Shown here: in pieces, positions 1 through 8,319 of the stretch
How positions within the stretch are numbered: the first letter of the stretch is position 1
Layout: every line of letters starts with the position of its first letter
Assembly: GCA_040385645.1 (NCBI GenBank)
Contig: JAZKGZ010000004.1
Span: forward strand, 1-64,000
Reading direction: 5' to 3'
DNA: 64,000 nucleotides
From: JANXSS01 sp040385645
Lineage (GTDB): Bacteria > Pseudomonadota > Gammaproteobacteria > Burkholderiales > Burkholderiaceae_D
Made by a program: the position numbers and the translations under genes
Notes under the pieces: model-generated
The model's input: only the letters and a program-made list of their open reading frames with translations
Told to the model about the DNA's origin: nothing
Database searches by the model: none

Positions 1-55
1 ACCAACGACCCCTACCATGTCAAGGTAGTGCTCTAACCAGCTGAGCTACGCGCCT
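1..55 (-). tRNA. tRNA-Val (GAC), 3' part cut off by window edge
   Basis: On the minus strand the sequence reads as a tRNA from its 5' acceptor strand (AGGCGCG at 55-49), through a D arm with AGCTCAGCTGGTTAGAGC and an anticodon arm of stem CTACC, loop TTGACAT and stem GGTAG. The loop places GAC at the anticodon, which reads valine codons. The T arm and the 3' acceptor strand lie to the left of base 1, so the gene is partial here only because of the window boundary. A perfect -10 box lies just upstream at 67-72. Confidence 0.93.
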
Positions 56-66
56 AAAGAAGCAGA

Positions 67-72
67 ATTATA
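67..72 (-). promoter_or_regulatory. Candidate -10 element of the tRNA-Val promoter
   Basis: The minus strand has a perfect TATAAT at 72-67. A start about seven bases downstream would fall near base 60, five bases before the mature tRNA end at 55, which suits a tRNA promoter. No good -35 hexamer is visible at the right distance, so the upstream half of the promoter is not assigned. Confidence 0.55.
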
Positions 73-120
73 GCGACAATTTATTCTTTCCGCTAGTAGC
101 CCGGCAACTATGGGCGGCAA

Positions 121-2382
121 CTACTGACGGTAAACCTGCTGCACGCCCTCCACTTCCCGGATGACGCCTAACGCTTTCTGTAGCTGAGCAGTCGTTCCGA
201 TTTCGGCGACGAACGCCATGCGCGCCTGCCCTTTGGCACTTTGTGTGCTGACACCGACGACGTTGATTTTTTCGCGTAGAAAAATCTCCGAAATATCGCG
301 CAGCAACCCCTGGCGATCGCCTGCCAGCACGAAAATATCTACTGGATATACGATATCGCCCGCCGGCGCGCCCCAGGCACTCAGTATCACCCTCTCTGGG
401 GCTTTGGACTGCATTTCTGCGAAATTTTTACAGCCGGCACGGTGAATCGACACCCCCTTGCCGCGGGTGACAAAGCCGGTGATTTCATCCGGCGGCGCGG
501 GCTTACAGCACTTTGCAAGCTGCGTCATCAACCCTTCGGTGCCGACTACCAACACACTCGACTTTGCACCGCGAGCGGTATTGGATACCCGGCTCTTCCT
601 GAAAACCACGCCATCGTCGGGATTGGTGCTCTTTAGCACCGGATCAGCCTGTAGCGCCTGCTCCACATGGCGCAAACTGAATTCTTCCTTGCCAACCGAT
701 AGAAATAATTCATCCAGCTTGGCAAAGCCCAGCTTGTGCGCCAACTCCTCTAGATTGACGGCGGTCTTGCCTTCCCGCTGCAGGGTTTTTTCGATCAACG
801 CACGGCCGCCAGCCAGCGTTTCGGCCTGGTCCAATGCATTGAACCAGGCACGTACCTTGGCGCGAGTACGGGCGCTGGCGGCATAGCCAACGCCGAGCCA
901 GTCCCGCGACGGACCGGCGGCGGCCGCATTACTGCCGCGGGCGGTGATGATCTCCACCGTCTGACCGTTTTTCAGAACAGTATTCAACGGCACCATTACG
1001 CCATCGACGCGAGCGCCGCGGCAACGATGCCCGACATCGGTATGCAGGTAATAGGCGAAATCGATGGGCGTCGCGCCATTCGGCAATTCGATGACCCGCG
1101 CCTGCGGCGTCAAAACATAGATACGGTCGTCGAGCGTCGTGGATTTGAGTTGCTCCACCCAATCCTGGCGCAGGTCGTCTGGATCAGCAACCGTGTCGGC
1201 AACTTCGCTTTTCCAAGCCAGAAGCTGGCGCAACCAGGCAATTTTTTCGTCGTATTTCTGGCCAGCGACGGTTGAACCTCCGGCTTCCTTATACCGCCAA
1301 TGTGCGGCCACGCCATATTCGGCGAAGCGATGCATGTCGGTAGTACGAATTTGCACTTCGAAGGCGCGTTGGTCGTCGTCGAGCACAACCGTATGCAGAG
1401 ACTGGTAACCGTTGGCTTTCGGGCGGGATATGTAATCGTCGAACTCTTCGGGAACAGGAGTCCAAATGTCGTGAATAATGCTCAGCACCGCATAACACGT
1501 GGTGATATCGGCAACGATGACCCGAAAGGCACGTACATCGTTCAGATCGGAAAAATCGAGCGACTTGCTACGCATTTTCGACCAGATGCTGTAGAGATGC
1601 TTGGGCCGGCCGAATACCTCTGCACTAATTCCTGCGTCAGCCATGGCTGCACGCAAGCGCTCGATGGCACTTTCGACGAAGCTTTCCCGTTCGATACGCC
1701 GTTCTTCCAGCAGCTTGGCGATGCGCTTATAAACCTCGGGCTGCAAAAAACGAAACGAGAGATCTTCCAGTTCCCACTTCAATTGCCATACACCGAGACG
1801 GTTGGCCAGCGGCGCATATAAGTCCATAGTCTCTTGCGCGTAAGAGCGGCTACGATCGTCTTCCAAACGTACGCTTGCAAAATAGCGTAGTGTCGTCAGG
1901 CGGGATGCGAGGCGCACCAGCACTGCCCGCATATCGCTAGCCATGGCTAACAGCATCTTGCGCAGCATTTCGCGCTGCGCCGTCGCGTCCTGGACAGCGT
2001 TTTTGCCACGCTCGCTACGGTCGGCCTCCTGCTGACCGAAGGTCAACTCGTGTAAGCGCATGAGTTGACGCACACCATCTACCAATTCCGCGACATCGCT
2101 GCCGAACAGTGGCACGATCTGTACCGCCACGACCGGCTCGAGCACCGGCAACTCGAACAGCAGCCCGGCAATGCGTGTATCGGCGTCGGCCTTCAATGAA
2201 GACAAGGTTGCAGTCACTGCTTTTGCAAACGCCAACGCGTTCTCACCGGTGACCACATGACGCCCCGCATACATGGGTTTGACGAACTCATAGACGGCAG
2301 CGATGCGGGCGGCATCCTCTTCGCTCAAACCAATACAAAATTGTGCGAGGTCCGTACCTTGGGTAGCAGCAGTCGAAAGCAT
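121..2382 (-). CDS. relA: GTP pyrophosphokinase RelA (monofunctional (p)ppGpp synthetase)
   Basis: Ribosome-associated synthetase that makes (p)ppGpp from ATP and GTP/GDP in the stringent response. The 753 residues show the long RSH layout: an N-terminal pseudo-hydrolase region (about 1-200), the synthetase domain (about 250-365, with YISRPKANGYQSLHT at 317-331), a TGS domain (about 425-485), a Cys-containing zinc-finger-like region (CCKP) and a C-terminal ACT domain. Two signs mark RelA rather than bifunctional SpoT/Rel: the HD hydrolase motif is lost (AGLLFELPVLEP where HDVVED is expected), and the synthetase loop is the acidic EFDD (313-316) rather than RxKD. It starts 6 nt after the hydrolase gene, so it may be co-transcribed with the upstream ketoacid CoA-transferase genes. 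Length is normal. Confidence 0.96.
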   Translation of the reverse strand: MLSTAATQGTDLAQFCIGLSEEDAARIAAVYEFVKPMYAGRHVVTGENALAFAKAVTATLSSLKADADTRIAGLLFELPVLEPVVAVQIVPLFGSDVAELVDGVRQLMRLHELTFGQQEADRSERGKNAVQDATAQREMLRKMLLAMASDMRAVLVRLASRLTTLRYFASVRLEDDRSRSYAQETMDLYAPLANRLGVWQLKWELEDLSFRFLQPEVYKRIAKLLEERRIERESFVESAIERLRAAMADAGISAEVFGRPKHLYSIWSKMRSKSLDFSDLNDVRAFRVIVADITTCYAVLSIIHDIWTPVPEEFDDYISRPKANGYQSLHTVVLDDDQRAFEVQIRTTDMHRFAEYGVAAHWRYKEAGGSTVAGQKYDEKIAWLRQLLAWKSEVADTVADPDDLRQDWVEQLKSTTLDDRIYVLTPQARVIELPNGATPIDFAYYLHTDVGHRCRGARVDGVMVPLNTVLKNGQTVEIITARGSNAAAAGPSRDWLGVGYAASARTRAKVRAWFNALDQAETLAGGRALIEKTLQREGKTAVNLEELAHKLGFAKLDELFLSVGKEEFSLRHVEQALQADPVLKSTNPDDGVVFRKSRVSNTARGAKSSVLVVGTEGLMTQLAKCCKPAPPDEITGFVTRGKGVSIHRAGCKNFAEMQSKAPERVILSAWGAPAGDIVYPVDIFVLAGDRQGLLRDISEIFLREKINVVGVSTQSAKGQARMAFVAEIGTTAQLQKALGVIREVEGVQQVYRQ

Positions 2383-2388
2383 TGCGGT

Positions 2389-3255
2389 CTATCCCAGTAG
2401 AAAATCCCTGGCTACGACGATTTGGTCGGCATGCAGGAATGTCGGAGCATGGCCGATACCGGCTATTTCCACCAAGGTAGCGCGTGGCCCACGCTCGGTC
2501 ATCGACTGGGCGACCTCACGGCTGAGCAGATCGGAGGTTTCCCCGCGAACCAATAAGGTCGGGCATCGAATAACGTCGTAAGCTTGCCATAACAGCGCTT
2601 CAGCCTGGCGCACGCTTTCGGGCGTTGCGGCTTTGAATGGTACCGAGAGCGCCAGATCGTAATGCCGAATCCATTGACCTTCCTCGTCCTGCAGAAGCAC
2701 GTCGGCGGCCATCTTCTTCCATTCCTCGTCGGTATGCGGACCGAAAGTGCCTGAAATACTGCGGATATACGCAGCTGCTTCGTCGAAACTGGCGAAGCGC
2801 ACCGGTTGCCCGATGTATTCACCGATGCGTGCCAGGGCGGCAGGGTCGAGTACCGGGCCGATATCGTTGAGAATCAATTTGCGGATCGGATTATCCGGCA
2901 TGGCGGCGAGTCCGATGCCGATCAGTCCGCCCATAGAAGTGCCGAACCAATCCACGGTTTCCGCATCCAAACGTGCGAGCAAAGTAACCATGTCGCTCAC
3001 GTATTGCGGCAACTGGTAGTGCTGCGGCACCATCAACCGACCCGACCTACCCCGCCCGACGACGTCCGGGCAGACTACCCGGTACGTGTCTGCCAAGGTA
3101 CGAGCGAGCACATCGAAATCGTCGCCGACACGGGTAACGCCGTGCACACACACTAATACATTCGGGTTGCGCGGGTCGCCCCACTGCTTGTAAGCCATGG
3201 TATGCAAGCCAGCAGGCGAGAGACATTGAACCGATCTGAGTTGATGTGGAAACAT
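2389..3255 (-). CDS. Alpha/beta hydrolase family protein
   Basis: A 288-residue alpha/beta hydrolase with the oxyanion HG pair (38-39), nucleophile elbow GTSMGG (Ser107) and a late catalytic His in GIGHAPTF (about 269). The acid is probably the Asp in RGETSDLLS. The substrate cannot be read from sequence; the position directly after the CoA-transferase genes suggests an ester or thioester of the same pathway, but this is inference. I chose the ATG at 3255, two bases after the scoB stop. An upstream in-frame GTG at 3270 would add five residues and overlap scoB; neither start has a clear Shine-Dalgarno site. No signal peptide, so cytoplasmic. Confidence 0.85.
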   Translation of the reverse strand: MFPHQLRSVQCLSPAGLHTMAYKQWGDPRNPNVLVCVHGVTRVGDDFDVLARTLADTYRVVCPDVVGRGRSGRLMVPQHYQLPQYVSDMVTLLARLDAETVDWFGTSMGGLIGIGLAAMPDNPIRKLILNDIGPVLDPAALARIGEYIGQPVRFASFDEAAAYIRSISGTFGPHTDEEWKKMAADVLLQDEEGQWIRHYDLALSVPFKAATPESVRQAEALLWQAYDVIRCPTLLVRGETSDLLSREVAQSMTERGPRATLVEIAGIGHAPTFLHADQIVVARDFLLG

Positions 3256-3257
3256 GA

Positions 3258-3908
3258 TCAGGCGGCGCACTTGTTCAACGACACACCGGTTTGTTCAACA
3301 ATCTCAGCCATGGCGACACCAGGCGCCAGTTCCATCACAACCAACCCGTCCGGCGTGATGTCGATCACGCCGAGATCGGTAATGATGCGATCGACCACGG
3401 CGACGCCGGTCAGTGGCAAAGTGCAATGAGGAAGGATTTTGTGCGAGATCGTTCCGTCTTTGGCTTTTGCTACATGCTCCATCAGCACCACGACGCGCTT
3501 GACGCCGGCTACCAAATCCATCGCACCGCCCATGCCCTTGACCATTTTTCCCGGAATCATCCAATTTGCCAAATCGCCTTTTTCCGATACCTGCATCGCA
3601 CCCAGAATAGCAATATTGATCTTACCGCCACGGATCATGGCAAATGAATCGGCCGAACTGAAATACGAGGAGCCGGGCAACGAGGTCACGGTTTGCTTGC
3701 CGGCATTGATGAGGTCCGGATCGACTGCGTCTTCGGTCGGAAAAGGTCCAATACCTAACAAACCGTTCTCGGATTGCAGCCAGACTTCCATCTCGGCGGG
3801 AACGTAGTTTGCAACCAGGGTCGGCAAGCCGATGCCGAGGTTGACGTAGAAACCGTCTTGCAACTCGCGGGCGGCGCGTGCCGCCATTTCATCTCTTGTC
3901 CATGCCAT
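3258..3908 (-). CDS. scoB: Succinyl-CoA:3-ketoacid CoA-transferase, subunit B
   Basis: Small (beta) subunit of an oxoacid CoA-transferase, which moves CoA from succinyl-CoA to acetoacetate. The 216-residue protein carries the SENG motif with the glutamate (Glu47) expected to form the glutamyl-CoA thioester, then GIGPFPTEDAVDPDLINAGK and a conserved GGKINIAILGAMQVS stretch. It lies 47 nt downstream of the A subunit, the usual order for the two-gene form. PcaIJ (3-oxoadipate CoA-transferase) is the nearest alternative, but no other pca gene is present. Confidence 0.92.
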   Translation of the reverse strand: MAWTRDEMAARAARELQDGFYVNLGIGLPTLVANYVPAEMEVWLQSENGLLGIGPFPTEDAVDPDLINAGKQTVTSLPGSSYFSSADSFAMIRGGKINIAILGAMQVSEKGDLANWMIPGKMVKGMGGAMDLVAGVKRVVVLMEHVAKAKDGTISHKILPHCTLPLTGVAVVDRIITDLGVIDITPDGLVVMELAPGVAMAEIVEQTGVSLNKCAA

Positions 3909-3955
3909 TTCGATCCTCCAAATTTATCCGATTCGCGCTCGCCTAGTTTGGTTGG

Positions 3956-4654
3956 CTAGTTCGGCCGCACGGTACGCTGTTCGATACGTTTTTCCGGGCT
4001 CGCATTGACGACGATACGATGTACGAAAATGCTAGGCGTATGTATATGGTCCGGGTCGATCTCACCAACTTCAACCAGTTTCTCTACTTCGGCAATCGTA
4101 ATCTTGCCGGCCATGGCAACGTTGGGATTGAAATTACGCGCCGTCTTGTTGTAGACCAGATTACCCGCTCTGTCGGCCATGTACGCTTTCACGAGCGCCA
4201 CATCTGCTACGAGTGAACGCTCCAGCACATAAGACTCGCCATCGAATTCGCGCACCTCCTTGCCCTCGGCAACGATGGTACCAACACCGGTTTTGGTAAA
4301 GAATGCCGGTATGCCTGCACCTCCCGCGCGCAGCTTCTCTGCCAACGTGCCTTGCGGGGTGAAGTCGAGTTGAAGCTCGCCAGCCAGGTATTGCCGTTCA
4401 AACTCCTTGTTTTCACCCACATATGACGCAATCATTTTCTTAATCTGCCGAGTCGTGAGCAACAAGCCCAGGCCAGCGCCATCGATACCGGCATTATTCG
4501 AAATTGCAGTCAGATTCTGCACGCCCGAATCGCGTAAGGCCAGGATCAACGCTTCCGGTATGCCGCACAAACCAAAACCGCCGACGGCAATCGTTTGCCC
4601 GTCCCTGACGACGTCGGCAAGCGCCGAAGCGGCATCTGCAAATACTTTATTCAT
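3956..4654 (-). CDS. scoA: Succinyl-CoA:3-ketoacid CoA-transferase, subunit A
   Basis: Large (alpha) subunit of the CoA-transferase, 232 residues. The CoA-transferase family I signature GGFGLCGIPE is at residues 25-34, and the stretch ENKEFERQYLAGELQLDFTP is characteristic of the acetoacetate (SCOT) group. The pair with scoB forms the enzyme that activates acetoacetate for thiolysis to acetyl-CoA. The SDR gene 81 nt upstream and the hydrolase downstream complete an apparent ketone-body or fatty-acid catabolic operon. Assignment to acetoacetate rather than another 3-oxoacid is by family resemblance. Confidence 0.93.
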   Translation of the reverse strand: MNKVFADAASALADVVRDGQTIAVGGFGLCGIPEALILALRDSGVQNLTAISNNAGIDGAGLGLLLTTRQIKKMIASYVGENKEFERQYLAGELQLDFTPQGTLAEKLRAGGAGIPAFFTKTGVGTIVAEGKEVREFDGESYVLERSLVADVALVKAYMADRAGNLVYNKTARNFNPNVAMAGKITIAEVEKLVEVGEIDPDHIHTPSIFVHRIVVNASPEKRIEQRTVRPN

Positions 4655-4735
4655 GTGGAGTCTCCAGGAAAAGCCAAAGTGAACCGCAGATCGATCGGCC
4701 GACGTGCGCGGAGTGTGCGCCGCTCGGCGTGCCGT

Positions 4736-5512
4736 TCAGTGTGCCGTCATGCCGTCGTCGGCATTAACGATCGTGCCGTTGATGAAATGCGATTCCTCGG
4801 ACGCCAGCCATAACAATAACCCGTCCAGATCTTCGGGTTTGCCGACCCGCTTGCGCGGCAGGCTGCTGATCAATGCCCGCCCAGCGTCGGTCGTAAAATA
4901 ATTATCATTGATCTCAGTACCGATACAGCCGGGACAGATCGCATTGACGTTGATGCCATAACGGCCCCACTCGACTGCCATGGATTTCGTCATATGCACA
5001 ACAGCAGCCTTGCTGATCGAGTAGATGCCATTCTGTGGGATCGTGCGCAAACCGGCAATCGAGGCGATATTGACGATTCGATGCTGCTTGCGTGGATCAC
5101 CCTTGGCACGTGCGATCATGCGCTTGGCACTCTCCTGCGCAACGAAAAAAGCGCCGCGTTGATTCGTGTCCATAACGTGAGCATAGTCTTCCGGTGTGAC
5201 GTCCACCAGCCGCTGGGTGGTCGATACACCGGAGTTGTTGACAAGAATATCGATTGGCCCGGCCTCCGTTTCCGCATGCGCGATTGCCGACTTGATGCTG
5301 GCGTAATCGGTAACATCGAGTTGCACGACATGCGCCGCACCGCCATCTGCTTCTATTTCGGCGCGCAGTTCCTTAAGCCGGTCGAGACGCCGAGAGGCAA
5401 GCACGACCTGCGCGCCAGCCTGTGCCAAGACCTTTGCAAAACGCGCTCCCAGACCGCTGGAAGCGCCAGTGACTAGGGCGATCTTGCCCTCGAAATTCAT
5501 TTCAATGCCCAT
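4736..5512 (-). CDS. SDR family NAD(P)-dependent oxidoreductase
   Basis: Classical short-chain dehydrogenase, 258 residues from the chosen start. The Rossmann motif TGASSGLG is at 15-22, NNSG at 92-95, and the catalytic Ser151 (IVNIAS), Tyr164 and Lys168 (YSISK) are all present. A longer frame opens at 5539, but AGAAGGA at 5525-5519 sits 6 nt before the ATG at 5512, so that start is preferred. As first gene ahead of scoAB it may act on a 3-hydroxyacyl or 3-hydroxybutyrate-type substrate; this is inferred from context only. A perfect 18-bp palindrome lies immediately upstream at 5531-5548. Confidence 0.88.
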   Translation of the reverse strand: MGIEMNFEGKIALVTGASSGLGARFAKVLAQAGAQVVLASRRLDRLKELRAEIEADGGAAHVVQLDVTDYASIKSAIAHAETEAGPIDILVNNSGVSTTQRLVDVTPEDYAHVMDTNQRGAFFVAQESAKRMIARAKGDPRKQHRIVNIASIAGLRTIPQNGIYSISKAAVVHMTKSMAVEWGRYGINVNAICPGCIGTEINDNYFTTDAGRALISSLPRKRVGKPEDLDGLLLWLASEESHFINGTIVNADDGMTAH

Positions 5513-5530
5513 TGCGAATCCTTCTGATTG

Positions 5531-5548
5531 AGCTGCCAATTGGCAGCT
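5531..5548. promoter_or_regulatory. Perfect 18-bp palindrome, candidate operator
   Basis: AGCTGCCAATTGGCAGCT is an exact palindrome with no central spacer. It lies just upstream of the Shine-Dalgarno site of the SDR gene (minus) and 100 bp upstream of the ETF-QO gene (plus), where a dimeric repressor could control the SDR-scoAB unit. It is too close to the SDR start to be an upstream activator site. The cognate regulator is not in the window. Confidence 0.5.
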
Positions 5549-5570
5549 ATGATGTCATGAATGAAGGGCG

Positions 5571-5600
5571 TTGGCGCACTGCCTAGCAATCTTGCGCCAA
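5571..5600. promoter_or_regulatory. Inverted repeat with 8-bp arms, candidate operator for ETF-QO
   Basis: TTGGCGCA (5571-5578) and TGCGCCAA (5593-5600) are exact reverse complements separated by 14 bp. They sit in the divergent intergenic region, 47 bp upstream of the ETF-QO start codon. The arm-to-arm distance would suit two half sites about two helical turns apart; alternatively the transcript could form a hairpin there. No clear -35/-10 pair was found around it. Confidence 0.4.
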
Positions 5601-5647
5601 ATCTTCGACAATTAGAACACTCGTTCGATAAATTTTTATGGTGACCC

Positions 5648-7330
5648 ATGAGCCCAAGTCTTGTTGATAACCTGCTGGCGAAATATGGTCCGCGTGAAGC
5701 AATGGAATACGATGTGGTGATCGTTGGCGGTGGGCCTGCGGGTCTGGCAGCGGCGATACGCCTCAAGCAGCAAGCGGCATTACGCCAGCAAGAAGTATCG
5801 GTATGCGTTCTGGAAAAAGGCGGTGAGTTGGGTGCGCACATTTTGTCGGGCGCAGTGATGGACCCGCGAGCGCTAACCGAGCTTTTGCCGAATTGGCGGG
5901 AACTTGGCGCGCCTTTGAATGCTGAAGTGTCGGAAGACCGGTTTTTGTTTTTGACGAAAACCGGAGCCTTCAAAACGCCGAACTGGATGTTGCCAGAATG
6001 CTTCAAAAATCACGGTAATTATGTCATCTCCTTATCGAACCTCGTACGCTGGCTCGGGCAGCAGGCCGAAGGCTTGGGAGTGGAACTGTTTCCCGGTTTT
6101 CCCGCGGCGGAAGTGTTGTACGACGACGCTGGAGCCGTCATGGGTGTGGCTACCGGCAATCTCGGGGTGGATCGCCATGGCGTGCCAACCGATGCATTTC
6201 AGTTGGGTATGGAACTGCACGCGAAATACACGCTATTCGCCGAGGGCTCGCGGGGCCACCTTGGCAAACAGTTGGAACGCCAGTTCGATCTGCGACACGG
6301 CCGCGACCCGCAGACGTACGGCATCGGTATCAAGGAATTGTGGGAGATCGACCCGAGCATGCATCAACCAGGCTTGGTGATCCACACGGCCGGCTGGCCG
6401 CTACAAAACGATGTATACGGTGGTTCGTTTCTCTATCATCTGGAAAACAATCAGGTTGCCGTCGGATACGTAGTCGGGCTGAATTATGAAAACCCCTATC
6501 TTTCACCCTACGAAGAATTCCAGCGTTACAAAACACATTCCGCAATCCGGCCGTTTTTCGAGAACGGGCGACGCATTGGCTACGGCGCGCGCTCGATTAC
6601 CGCCGGCGGCTTGCAGTCGTTGCCGAAGCTGGTATTCAACGGTGGTGCGCTGATCGGTTGCGACGCCGGTTTTTTGAATGCAAGCCGTATCAAAGGTAGC
6701 CATGCCGCGATCAAAACCGGCATGCTCGCCGCCGACGCCGCACTCGACGCGCTGGCACAGAACCGGACACGTGACGAGCTGAGCACTTACGTCAGTAGTT
6801 TCGAGCAATCCTGGTTGCATGAAGAATTACATGTTGCGCGCAATTTTAAACCGTGGATGAGCAAGGGGCTGGCATTGGGTACGGTGATGGTCGGAATCGA
6901 CCAAATAGTATTGCGCGGCAAGGCGCCCTGGACGCTTGGTCATGGACAGGCAGATCATGAATGCCTGAGACCTGCAGCCGACTATGTGCCGATCGTCTAT
7001 CCGAAAGCAGATGGAAAATTGACTTTCGACCGTTTATCGTCGGTGTTCATTTCCAACACCAATCATGCAGAAGATCAACCTTCGCACCTGACATTAAAAG
7101 ATGCCGGAATTCCTGTGGCAGTCAATTTACCAAAATATGCCGGGCCCGAAAGCCGCTACTGCCCGGCGGGTGTCTACGAATACGTAAAGGCAGATGGCGG
7201 CGAGGATCGGCTCCAGATCAATGCGCAGAACTGCGTGCATTGCAAAACCTGCGATATCAAGGACCCGCTGCAAAACATCGTTTGGGTTACGCCGGAGGGC
7301 GGCGGCGGCCCGAATTATTCCGGGATGTAG
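5648..7330 (+). CDS. Electron transfer flavoprotein-ubiquinone oxidoreductase (ETF-QO)
   Basis: Membrane-associated flavoprotein that passes electrons from reduced ETF to ubiquinone during fatty-acid and amino-acid oxidation. The 560 residues begin, after a short lead, with the FAD-binding motif VGGGPAG (26-32). The C-terminus holds the four cysteines of the [4Fe-4S] ferredoxin-like domain: Cys505 (CPAGVYEY) and Cys529, Cys532, Cys535 (CVHCKTC). The start at 5648 is supported by the family-typical lead AKYGPREAMEYDVVIVGGG; an internal ATG at 5702 would remove it. It is divergent from the SDR-scoAB unit and converges on the NUDIX gene. Confidence 0.96.
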   Translation: MSPSLVDNLLAKYGPREAMEYDVVIVGGGPAGLAAAIRLKQQAALRQQEVSVCVLEKGGELGAHILSGAVMDPRALTELLPNWRELGAPLNAEVSEDRFLFLTKTGAFKTPNWMLPECFKNHGNYVISLSNLVRWLGQQAEGLGVELFPGFPAAEVLYDDAGAVMGVATGNLGVDRHGVPTDAFQLGMELHAKYTLFAEGSRGHLGKQLERQFDLRHGRDPQTYGIGIKELWEIDPSMHQPGLVIHTAGWPLQNDVYGGSFLYHLENNQVAVGYVVGLNYENPYLSPYEEFQRYKTHSAIRPFFENGRRIGYGARSITAGGLQSLPKLVFNGGALIGCDAGFLNASRIKGSHAAIKTGMLAADAALDALAQNRTRDELSTYVSSFEQSWLHEELHVARNFKPWMSKGLALGTVMVGIDQIVLRGKAPWTLGHGQADHECLRPAADYVPIVYPKADGKLTFDRLSSVFISNTNHAEDQPSHLTLKDAGIPVAVNLPKYAGPESRYCPAGVYEYVKADGGEDRLQINAQNCVHCKTCDIKDPLQNIVWVTPEGGGGPNYSGM

Positions 7331-7364
7331 TCCACAACGTATTCGCGCGCATCTTCGGGTGTGT

Positions 7365-7970
7365 TTAAAGTACCCAGGATTTGGCCGCCAGTTTTTCCAG
7401 CCAAAAGGCACCGATGATGGTCTTGACATCGGTGACCTTGCCTTCACGCACCCATGTCAGCAGGTCTGCCACCGAGGCGTTGAACACCTCCAGAAATTCG
7501 CCGTCATCTAGCGCTGCAACACCGGCTTCCAGCCCTCGTGCGAGATAAATTTCCAGATGCTCGTCGGCATAGGCAATGGCATTGTGGATGGTGCATACAA
7601 ACTGCCAGTCACGGGCGATGTACCCCGTCTCCTCACGCAGCTCGCGTTTTGCGCAGTCGAGCGGGTCTTCGTCCGGATCGATTTTACCGGCCGGGAATTC
7701 AATGAATACGCGTCGCAACGGGTAACGAAACTGACGCTCCAGCAGCACCGTGCCATCGTCGAAGATGGGGAGAATCACCACTGCACCCGGATGGCGAATG
7801 TATTCTCGAATTGCCGTTTTCCCATTCGGCAACCGCACTTCGTCGCTCTGGACTTTTAAAAAATGGCCGGTGTAAGCTTCGGTGCCCGAGATATGGGTTT
7901 CAACGAGGGGGTCAGTGACGCGCTCGGCGGGATGATCTGCAGGCAAAGGATTGTCGGAATCAGTGTTCAT
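7365..7970 (-). CDS. NUDIX hydrolase, ADP-ribose pyrophosphatase type
   Basis: The 201-residue protein contains a complete Nudix box at 95-117 (G, five residues, E, seven residues, then RELREETGY), which binds the metal and hydrolyses nucleoside diphosphate-linked substrates. The preceding beta-strand context (GAVVILPIFDDGTVLLERQ, then RRVFIEFPAGK) resembles ADP-ribose pyrophosphatases. Substrate is inferred from that resemblance. It begins inside the end of the DUF2818 gene with a 4-base ATGA overlap, so it is probably the last gene of the nuo transcription unit. Confidence 0.9.
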   Translation of the reverse strand: MNTDSDNPLPADHPAERVTDPLVETHISGTEAYTGHFLKVQSDEVRLPNGKTAIREYIRHPGAVVILPIFDDGTVLLERQFRYPLRRVFIEFPAGKIDPDEDPLDCAKRELREETGYIARDWQFVCTIHNAIAYADEHLEIYLARGLEAGVAALDDGEFLEVFNASVADLLTWVREGKVTDVKTIIGAFWLEKLAAKSWVL

Positions 7971-8284
7971 TCGCTTCGGTGCTGTTTTTTTAAATAGCGA
8001 AACGCAAACCCGGGAAATGCCAACACTACGAACAGGCAGCCCGTCACTGCATAGAATTCCCAGCCTTGGCGGAAGACCGTCCCGATCTGACCTTCAAGAA
8101 ATCGGGCGAAAAACCCGATTAAAAAATATAGCGTGATCAATTCCAGCAGCCGCCACCAAAACGATTTGATACCCGTTGCTAGCGGTATCAATGCGAAGAG
8201 CTTTTCATTAACGAACGGCAGATTTGCACTGACGACCGCCAACAATATAACCAGCCAACTCGACAGCGAGGCATCCATTAGCAT
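7967..8284 (-). CDS. DUF2818 family membrane protein
   Basis: Small integral membrane protein of 105 residues, with hydrophobic segments near 8-22, about 45-62 and 76-96, and charged loops (FVNEKLF; RFLEGQIG). It matches the DUF2818 proteins that follow nuoN in many Burkholderiales. Function is unknown; linkage to Complex I genes suggests a role at the respiratory membrane, but nothing in the sequence proves it. A second ATG lies two codons in (8278). The end overlaps the NUDIX gene by 4 bases. Confidence 0.82.
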   Translation of the reverse strand: MLMDASLSSWLVILLAVVSANLPFVNEKLFALIPLATGIKSFWWRLLELITLYFLIGFFARFLEGQIGTVFRQGWEFYAVTGCLFVVLAFPGFAFRYLKKQHRSE

Positions 8285-8319
8285 GCATCAAACATGCTGC
8301 ATCGACATCGGCAAAGGCA

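Noticed and set aside
77..120. GCCC/GGGC hairpin after relA as a terminator.
   Set aside because: Only a 4-bp stem with a long loop and no T-run follows it on the minus strand.
3258..4654. scoAB read as pcaIJ (3-oxoadipate CoA-transferase).
   Set aside because: The A-subunit sequence fits the acetoacetate-type group better, and no other pca gene is present; left as a minor alternative in the entries.
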